Assembly (NCBI RefSeq): GCF_020520425.1
Contig: NC_079491.1
Span: forward strand, 7,737,143-7,801,142
Length of the DNA: 64,000 nt
Reading direction: 5' to 3'
DNA from: Spinacia oleracea
Taxonomy: Eukaryota; Streptophyta; Magnoliopsida; Caryophyllales; Amaranthaceae
Position 1 is the first letter of the stretch; the number at the start of each line of letters is the position of its first letter. The translations under genes were made by a program, and so were the position numbers. Positions 56,572-64,000 of the stretch are shown one piece after another. The notes beneath the pieces were generated by a model, which ran no database searches, was not told the DNA's origin, and saw only the letters and a list, made by a program, of their open reading frames with translations.

Positions 56572-56892
56572 GGGCATGTTTGGTAATTGACTTTTTGTTG
56601 GCTTTTTCAAGTGGTCAAATAGTCAATATACATGTTTGATAAGTGGCTTTTTCTTTAGATAATTAAAAAGTCATCTTTTCCGCCAAAACCTAAAAGCTAA
56701 TAAGAGTAGTTTGTCTATGTTGGTTGTTGGTTTTTCAATTTACTAATTACATTTTGTATAAAACAACTTGTAACCAACAACCAACTTACTGAACACAACC
56801 AATAAAAAAATGTAAAACACAAATCACCAGTCAAACAAGTAAAGTAAAAAGTAAAACCACCACCATTAAACAACCAATTGCCAAACATACCC
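56572..56892. mobile_element. MITE with 18-base TIRs
   Basis: Left gggcatgtttggtaattg and right caattgccaaacataccc, inverted with two mismatches. The TSD is unclear. It lies about 100 bases past the SABATH stop codon, so it may contribute to that gene's 3' end. Confidence 0.75.
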
Positions 56893-56995
56893 TATATATA
56901 TCATACATGTCATCTCCAACATGATCTCGAACAGAAGATCACAACAAGAAAATCGTCAACCCTTTATTGATTGTTCATTTTTATCTGTGGATTGA

Positions 56996-59576
56996 TTAAC
57001 CCTTTCGCGTCAAGGACACCGTGACATTAATAAACACATTCTTTTCTTTCTCCATCGAGACTTTGACAATTTCCATATATCGCTTGAACAACTCTTCGAT
57101 AATGGTTTCTCCAAAATGACTTACAAGTAAGGGCTCGGCCACAGATCTCATGCATTTAACAAAGTCAAAGTGATCAAAAGTTGAAGATGGATCATTAATG
57201 TTGTTGTTGTTGTAATGTTCATTTGCTTCCCAACCTATTTCTGAAATATGAACTTGATTCAGATTAAAAGATCCTTCTTTCTCCATTATAAAACTTATTT
57301 CTTCTGCAGATGGAGTGTATTGAGGGATGTTGAATGTGTGTAGCTTTGATTCCTCTATGAAACCCTGCATAAATTGTAAAATTTACTCTGCTTCTTAAGA
57401 TAATGTCACTAGACCATGTCTTTAGTGACCAAGATCATGTCATTATTTAAGTTTAGCAAAGGCAAGGTGGCATTAGAGACCCAATTTAGAGACCCAAAAT
57501 TGTACTAATAGAAAAAAAAAAAAAAAGGGGAAAAAACTAGCCTAGTACATAGGATCAGAAAATAAAGATTGATAAGTTGAAAAGAACAAAATCTAACATG
57601 GTAAGAGTTTTTAGTGGGAAATTCATTACGTTATAAGGCCAATTTGCGAAACTTCTTTTTATATGCATCATGTAATTTATACTTATTTTTTTGTTGCATA
57701 TCTTTTTACAATTATTTATTAGGGCACGTTTGGATTGGATGTAATGGATTATTGGGGTAATAAAAGTCAAACCACCATTATAAAAGGACAATGAAGGTGA
57801 ATTGAGGTAGTTGCAAGGAGGGTGGTGTGGTGGTATTGTGATGAGAAGTTGTGGTAGTGGTGGTGTTGTAGGAGAAGGGAGGAAGGGGGGAAGTAATTAC
57901 CCCAAATGAGGGTAATAATCACCCTAGTGGGATGGTGGGTAACTATTTCCCTCATGATGAGGGTATTTGTTCCCCCTTCCCTTTTATTTTCTTCTTGCCA
58001 ACACTACCTTGTTTCATTTGCCACCACTTCATCCCCTCATCATCACCTTCAATTACCTTAGTTTGACTTTTATTACCCCTTTAATACATTACATTCAATC
58101 CAAGCATGTCCTTAGACTAATCAATTAGGATTATCGCACAGTTGCGGGAAAAAAAAGAAGTTAATATGAAGTGAACACTATGTAAAATTATACATATGTG
58201 TGGACATTTGTTAATTGAAAACCATTGATGTAATGCTATATACCATGTAATTGCTATTTAACACAATGTCTTATTTAAAGGTGGTATATAATAAATATTA
58301 TACATTTTATTAAAAGTTAACTCAAAAAGTTTAAAAATTTAATTGTAGAGACGAGTATTATACCTCGAAAACCATATCGTTGAGGGCGGTAGCAAGAAGC
58401 TCCCACTCGAGACAAGATTCCTTACTATATCTATCAAAGCTTTTCCTTCCCAAAATAGTTAGGACCATAACCCCTCTTGGTACTACTTCTTGGGACCGAC
58501 TTCTTAGAAACATCAAAAAGTCCTTTTCAAATTGGTCATAGTAAGCTTTTACCACCTTTTGTGGGCTTGTGCTTGCTATGTAAATGTTTCCTCTGTTATC
58601 TTCTATCCCTTCTGGTACCTGATTCATCGTTATTTTCAAGTAATTGCAAATTTTGACCAAATCAGATGATAATCATGCCTACCAAAGTCAATAACAATCA
58701 TTTAAGATACTCCCTCCGTCCTTATAATATTACCTTATTGTAATTTTTTGTGTCAAACTTTAAAAAATGTGACCATGAAATAATATTGTCACATATATAG
58801 GTACTTTTTAGATTTGTTTCAATGTATATTTTTAGAATATCAACTTTATATGATTTTTACGAAATGTAGAATTAGAGTTACCCACATTTTAAGTCGTGTC
58901 TTAATGACCATAAAATGTCAAATAGGACATTTTTTAGGGACGGAAAGAGTAACATAATTCTATCAGGTAAGAGCATCTCCAATGGTTGTAGCTAGGGACT
59001 AGCTTGAAATTTATAAAAGTTTCAAGCTAATAGCTAAACCATTGGAGTGAGAGTAATAAATTAGCTTGGCCAAGCAAATTAGCTTAAACAAGCTAATTTG
59101 CTTGACAACTAGCTCTCAAAATTGTCAAATAGTTAATTGACAAGTAGACAAGTGGGACAAATTTAAATAACAAGCTAGTTGCTAGCCATTGGAGCACAAA
59201 TTAGCTAAACAATAAAATAGCTTGAAATCTTATGTGGCATAACAAGCTAATTATCAAATTAGCTTAGCATTGTAGATGCTCTAAGTGTTCCTTTCACTAG
59301 GAGCGCATCATTCCAAAGCATCACCATATGTGAACCTCTAATTGAGGTTCAAAACCTTTTCATAAATATTTTTATTTTTTCGATGACGCAGTCCTAGTGT
59401 TCCTTTCACTAGGACCGCATCATTCCAAAGACATTAACTTTTTCTCATTTTCCCCATATCAGAATTTTGATAAGAGTAAAAACATTATAAATAAACGTAA
59501 GTTTCCTCGTTTACATGAAAAACTTAGAAGAATCTCAATGCACATTAATTAGTCGTTAAAACGCGTGCAAAATACC

Positions 59577-59615
<39 letters not shown>

Positions 59616-61459
59616 CGGAGGGAGTAATTTATTGACGATGCCCCAGATTATTACGTGAATAACAATTAATTATTATATTTTTTAATGAAATTATGTTAAT
59701 TTCTTTTTCACAAGATAATTATTATGTTAATAATAAATTTGCAAAGATAACATGTAAAAGGGTTAGCTCAATTGGATTATGCTCTAGTGTTTAAACCAAA
59801 GGTCGTAGGTTCGAATTGGACTATATTTCACGTGACATTTAGACATTTGTAGAAAAAACTTTTAATATATAATATAGATTAGTTTGACTGACAAAATTAT
59901 CAATTAATATATAAAAAAAGAAATTCAAGTTAAAATTAGTATAAAAGATATGATCTGTGAAGAAAGAAACCTCACCTGAGAAAGCCACATAAGGCTATAA
60001 GAAGAATGGACAAAATGCAAATGTTTTGTGGGGAATAGCCTGCCATAGAATGAACCAGGGACACCATTCACAAAACAATGTCCAAAATTATTCCCAACTT
60101 GTTTCTTCAAGTTATCTTCAAAGCTTCCCAATGACCTAAAGATAGTGTTGAAATCATTCCATGGAAGATCATTTAAATAAACTTGATACTCTTGGTGCCC
60201 ATTTCCGATCTCTCGACGAGCCTTTTCGATTGCATCTATGAGTTCAGAGACCACCCCTAAGGTGTTAGGCTCAGCAGAGGAACAACCCAAGTCGGCTATG
60301 CATAAGGTTGTTGGTTGTTCTTTGCAATATATTTCCATTATGGCTTTTTCTTTTAGGGATTTTGTCAATGATAGCACCTGCCTCTGTTGCATGAAAATCA
60401 AAGGACAATGATAGAGTAACCCTAAGGGTTAGTAACCCTTTAAATATTAAGTTATGATTGGTTACAAATGCATTGAAACTCACCTTACAACACTTTCTCT
60501 CTCCAATTAATTACACTTATATATTATTTTATGTTATATGTATCTTAAGGGTTGCTAACCCTTAAGATACATATAAAGATTGAAGATTGAAAGTTGCTAA
60601 CCCTTAAGATATAAAGTTGCTAACCCTTAGGGTCAACCAAACATTTTCCGCTCTATTACATATGAAGATTGAAACAAAAACGAAGAGAATAAATGTTAGG
60701 TAACTCATTTTCTCCCTTTATTCCTCTCTTGGTACTTGTTACTTTTTGCAAAATGCGTAGATCTACAATGGCATTGATGTTTGATTATGTCTTTAAAATA
60801 AAAATAAATTGAAAAAATAAATAGTCAAATTTTACCAACAACAGCAATATTTTTCTATAAATACATAAATTAACCATAACAATTTATATAGTATTAACCT
60901 TCAAAAAATATATATAAGTACTAAAATATGCACTGAAAATTACTCGTGTACGTTATCTCCTAATGCGTCATTAAAAAAAAAATCAAATGTCTAATAAAGA
61001 CCTTTTAAAGATGACACAGAAAAGTTGGCTACGTTACCCGAGATTATGATTACATTTAATAATTATTGGAAAAAAAAAATCAAATACGCATGTTTCATAT
61101 AATTGTTAAACGTGGCCGGCTTGCATGGCAACCAACCTAATATTGTCTAAAATTATAACCGTTGTAAACTTAATTACATTATTTTACGTCTACGGAGTAT
61201 GTCTTAAATGATTATTTTTACACAATAAATAATTAACAATTAATTTATCAAACACTTTATACTTCTAAGATCGAATCGCACATACGTTATTTATCGCATT
61301 GTCGTTTGTGACTACTTTAGAACAAACGTCTATCACTAATAATTTGTTTTGGGATCGTTTTTCTATAAAACCACGTACCTGAATGTAGGATGTTTTTACG
61401 TAACTGGTTTCATCGGTTCCTTCCTTCATACGAAGCACCTGCTTCACCTCAAATACCAT
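56996..61459 (-). CDS. SABATH carboxyl methyltransferase, salicylate/benzoate type by motif
   Basis: SAM-dependent enzyme that methylates the carboxyl group of a small acid (salicylate, benzoate, jasmonate or similar) in the cytosol. Exons on the minus strand: 61379-61459, 59976-60383, 58364-58618, 56996-57364; 27+136+85+122 codons give 370 residues, the normal family size. All introns are phase 0 and GT-AG. SAM-binding motif I ADLGCSSAEPNT is at 57-68 and LNDLPWNDFN at 97-106. Gln27 and the SSYSLMW stretch with Met159-Trp160 correspond to the carboxylate-binding Gln and Met-Trp of salicylate methyltransferases. The aromatic-pocket segment reads LEWELL (Trp235), with Glu where Clarkia SAMT has Ile, so the substrate is uncertain. 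The start MVFEVKQVLRMKEG fits the family N-terminus. Introns of about 1.0, 1.4 and 1.0 kb are largely MITEs. No breaks are seen. Confidence 0.92.
57722..58111. mobile_element. Tourist-like MITE in SABATH intron 3 (390 bp)
   Basis: TIRs gggcacgtttggattggatg and cattcaatccaagcatgtcc, with TSD TTA at 57719-57721 and 58112-58114. A truncated relative is at 49500-49833. Confidence 0.88.
58710..58949. mobile_element. Stowaway MITE in SABATH intron 2 (240 bp)
   Basis: Left ctccctccgtccttataata and right tttttagggacggaaagag, with TA at 58708-58709 and 58950-58951. Confidence 0.88.
58971..59281. mobile_element. Tourist-like MITE in SABATH intron 2 (311 bp)
   Basis: TIRs gagcatctccaatg and cattgtagatgctc, with TSD TAA at 58968-58970 and 59282-59284. 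It begins 19 bases after the end of the Stowaway element. Confidence 0.88.
59286..59430. mobile_element. Miniature CACTA-ended element plus a partial second copy
   Basis: Bases 59295-59399 start CACTAGGAGCGCATCAT and end inverted (atgacgcagtcctagtg), 105 bases. The same 7 bases, ttccttt, stand before it and after it. A second start, CACTAGGACCGCATCATTCC, follows. The 33-base block at 59286-59318 recurs at 59398-59430 with one mismatch. Confidence 0.6.
59583..59628. repeat. A-run and Stowaway end
   Basis: About 31 A followed by gacggagggagta, one terminal repeat of a Stowaway MITE without a partner. The run length is uncertain. Confidence 0.6.
59639..59878 (-). mobile_element. Helitron relic in SABATH intron 2, related to the one in P450 gene 3
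   Basis: The minus strand starts TCTATATTATATATTAAAAG preceded by A, and matches the element at 13013 in order: acaaatgtct, the tRNA-like region (here on the + strand at 59762-59820, ttagctcaattggattatgc and ggtcgtaggttcgaattgg), caagataat, then ttattacgtgaataacaatt and cgatgccc. The last 25 or so bases with CTAG are missing. Confidence 0.75.
60415..60637. mobile_element. MITE-like element in SABATH intron 1 with a perfect hairpin
   Basis: The ends gtaaccctaagggttagtaa and (inverted) ttgaccctaagggttagcaa are related. Inside, 60535-60553 and 60557-60575 are perfectly complementary 19-base arms around a 3-base loop (arm tatatgtatcttaagggtt). The TSD is not resolved. Confidence 0.6.
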
Positions 61460-62030
61460 CGTAGTCCTCTCTTTAATTTCTCTCTTTGTTTGATTCTTAC
61501 TTTAATGCAATGAGCTACTAATAATTAATTACCTACATATAGAAGCGTTACTTTCCACTGAGCCACAATAATTAGTAATTTAAATCGAATTTCCTTCCGT
61601 GGTCATTATTATTATGACCACCAAAACGATGGTGGGCCTGACATGGTTTTAGCCACATAAAAAATTTGGAAGATAATCAGAAGCTGGAAATAAAATAAAA
61701 CATGGAAGATAACTCTAAATTGAATGAATAAGTGTAAATGTGGGCCCCACCTATGTTTTTCTAACGGAAAACGTTAATTGGTGTTGATTTCAAAAATTTG
61801 TGTTTTTTTTAAGGTGTTTATATATAATTTAAATTAAATAAGGTATTAACTTACAAAAACATATTTTTTAAGAGGTTAAATGACGTACAAAAAGTCCTAT
61901 GAAATATCTTTTTTCTTTTATGTTTTTCTATTATGTATAATTAGCGAACATTATAAATATTTTCTTAATTTTGTAACATTTTTGGAATAAATAATGAAAA
62001 TAATATTCATATTAATAAGTTCAGAAGTAA
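61460..62030. other. Upstream region of the SABATH gene
   Basis: The gene is read leftward, so this interval should hold its promoter. I see no convincing TATA box and no other gene. Confidence 0.5.
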
Positions 62031-62040
62031 GGGATGGCAA

Positions 62041-62626
62041 CTCTTTTTTTTCCCTCTCTTTTCTCTCTTCCTCTTTCAAAACCCTAATTTTTTTAGGGAG
62101 CTACCACCAACCATTAGGTTGATGGCAAGCCCCTATTTTCTTGTTTTTTCTAGCTTTTGATTTCATGTTCGAAATAAAAATTTCATTCTCTCTATTGGAG
62201 ATTCTTTTTACCCATTTATTGGGTTATCTCTACCCATTTATTGAGTTTTATCTCTCTCCTTGTGAGAGTTTGGGGCTATGGTTTTAATTTCGCAAAAAAC
62301 GTTGATTTATTGATCGAAGATTTGTGTGGCGTTACAAAGGATGTCAGTCCTACGTCTACAATCAATTGAGTCGAATTTAATTCAATCTCAAAGTTACAAC
62401 AGATCAAAAGACCCCCTCGTAGAAGGTTGTATCAAACAACGATGTGAAAGAGGGTATTCATCATTGTCAGATCTCATCTACAACGATCGTGGTTTTGCCG
62501 GATTAGAATTTCGTTTGATCCAAATTGTTTTGTATTTAGTAATTTTGATTTCTATTGTAGATGTTGTATGACTTTTTATTAATGAACTAACTTTACCTTT
62601 CACAAAAAAAAAAAAAAAAAAAAAAA
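62041..62626 (+). mobile_element. Poly(A) retroposon, pyrimidine-rich start
   Basis: Exact TSD gggatggcaa at 62031-62040 and 62627-62636. It starts ctctttttttttccctctct and ends gttgtatgactttttattaa, tgaactaactttacctttc and an A-run of about 24. The longest + frame (62326-62571) begins with a non-ATG codon and matches nothing I recognise. It belongs with the element at 55557. Confidence 0.88.
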
Positions 62627-62636
62627 GGGATGGCAA

Positions 62637-63126
62637 ACGGGCGGGTAGGGTGGGGGTACCCTCTCCCCCATACCCATACTCGCCTATTTTTGTTTATACC
62701 CACCACCTACCCGCCACCCACGGCGAATACAAATTTAATATCCATACCCGCCATAGCGAGTTGAAGTCAATATCCACAACCGATCCACCATCGAGGAACT
62801 ACAAATGCATAATTGATATGTGTGGGCAAACATAAAACACAACTAGCGGACAAAAGGGGAAAAAGACAAAAACCAAAAAAGTTGTCAATTATTTTTTTGA
62901 AAAATAATATTTTTATCTTTACTTTTTGGATTGATTATAGATACGAAAAAAATGAAGAAATGGTCCCAGAAAATGGGACAGTGGTATTTTTTAAAAGAAA
63001 TGATATTTAATTTTAAAGAAATGGTACTTTTTGTAAAAAAAAGGGTATTTTTCGTAGGATTATTTACTTTTAATAATCCAACATTGGAGCCATTTTTCAA
63101 AATTAACTCAACCTTTTAATTGAGTC
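62637..63126. other. Spacer with a gggcgggt-type repeat
   Basis: Bases 62637-62800 contain cgggcgggtagggtggggg and tacccgccacccac, like MITE subterminal DNA. A related piece is at 63585-63665. No gene is seen. Confidence 0.4.
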
Positions 63127-63325
63127 AGGATCCTCTAGAGTTTTAATAAAACTCTACAAGGTAGAGTTGTATCTAAACCATACATTTTAAAATCAATGGC
63201 TCATATTGATAAGAAAAAAATAGGGGGATTTTGGAAAGATAATATATGAACCATTGATTTTTTATTCAATAGTTGATATCCTCAAACTCTACCTTGTAGA
63301 GTTATTTTAAAACTCTAGAGGATCC
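63127..63325. mobile_element. MITE with long TIRs (199 bp)
   Basis: The first and last 41 or so bases are near-perfect inverted copies (ggatcctctagagtttta at the left end), and each arm contains its own small hairpin, ctctacaaggtagag. The TSD was not identified. Confidence 0.8.
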
Positions 63326-63679
63326 AAAACCCTTTTAATTATTACTTCGTATCTATTAAAGGAATGATACTTTCTCTCTTCACTTTGTCACTTTCTCTCT
63401 CTATTGTCGTATCTTTCTCTCTCTATTTTTTTTTTCTCATTCTCTCTTTACTTTTTTTTTCTCTTTTCTCTCTCTTAATTTATGTTCTAATTTTTTTTTG
63501 TCATTTAGTGTTTTGTCATTTACCTCTTACCCTTTGTTAATTTTGTCCTGTTGTGGGTGTTATGTTTTTGTTGTACATACTGCAGATATCTGCTACGAAG
63601 CTCTCCGGCCTCCATCACCCAAGTGGGTATCCACAACCCGCCTACACCCGCAAAAACCACCTACATTTTCTAAATTATA
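63326..63679. other. Spacer, pyrimidine-rich
   Basis: Runs of ctctctttctctct at 63370-63480. No gene is seen. Confidence 0.5.
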
Positions 63680-63999
63680 CTCCCTCCGTCCCTTAATACT
63701 CGCACCGCTTTCCTTTTCGGGTCGTCCCTTAATATTTGCACCGCTTCTATAAATGGAAATTTATACCAAGATTATATTATTTCTCACACTTACTTACTAA
63801 CCCCACCTACATCCTTATTCACTACAAAAAATCATTTAAAAATTCACACCCCCACTCACAACTCCCCACCTCTTACACATTTCCCACTAACTATATTAAA
63901 AAAATACCCCACTATCAACTAATACCCATTAAATTAATAAGTCAATTCAAATGTCTTAAACTCGGTCAAATCGGTGCGAGTATTAAGGGACAGAGGGAG
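63680..63999. mobile_element. Stowaway MITE at the right edge (320 bp)
   Basis: Left ctccctccgtcccttaatac and right gtattaagggacagagggag, with TA at 63678-63679; the right TSD begins at 64000, where the window ends. It is of the same family as the truncated copy at 23.6 kb. Confidence 0.9.
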
Positions 64000-64000
64000 T

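Noticed and set aside
63498-63752. 84-codon frame at the right edge
   Set aside because: It runs into a Stowaway MITE and consists of repeat-derived text.

Overview
The window is plant nuclear DNA: AT-rich, with multi-exon genes carrying GT-AG introns, plant-only families (CYP72A P450s, F-box/FBA proteins, a SABATH methyltransferase) and many plant-type transposons. The gene set and repeat style would fit a Caryophyllales eudicot, but that placement is an impression and was not tested.

Layout. 1-23.6 kb is a tandem CYP72A cytochrome P450 cluster on the + strand: the last codons of one gene at the left edge, an N-terminal relic, a 5'-truncated LINE, four structurally complete five-exon genes (4424-6623, 7526-9990, 11988-14328, 15512-18353), then degraded P450 and F-box relics. 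23.6-49 kb is dominated by an F-box (FBA-type) family: one intact gene (37537-38784, minus) and several pseudogenes with a frameshift, a MITE insertion or internal deletions. A roughly 6.9-kb stack of mobile and satellite DNA (28.0-34.9 kb) sits inside a segment that is still contiguous in a paralogous copy at 43.1 kb. It contains a satellite of about 196 bp, two tRNA-shaped sequences, two palindromes beside Helitron-like termini, and a solo LTR. 49-53 kb holds further P450 and F-box relics, showing that the two families were copied together as a block. 56996-61459 (minus) is a complete four-exon SABATH carboxyl methyltransferase (salicylate/benzoate type by motif) whose introns are loaded with MITEs. 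The right end is MITEs and retroposons.

Mobile DNA. Several insertions have boundaries and target-site duplications (TSDs) that can be read directly: two solo LTRs (34306-34827; 47537-48368), two poly(A) retroposons (55557-56068; 62041-62626), a hAT-type MITE in an intron of P450 gene 4, a non-autonomous Helitron in an intron of gene 3, several Stowaway and Tourist MITEs, and a CACTA-ended element nested in a hAT-like MITE.

How the genes may work together. CYP72A enzymes oxidise terpenoids and other specialised metabolites at the ER; SABATH enzymes methylate small carboxylic acids; FBA-type F-box proteins are substrate receptors of SCF ubiquitin ligases. The P450 and F-box genes share a duplication history. 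Nothing in the sequence shows that the three families act in one pathway. Exon coordinates were derived by hand from splice consensus and paralogue alignment.
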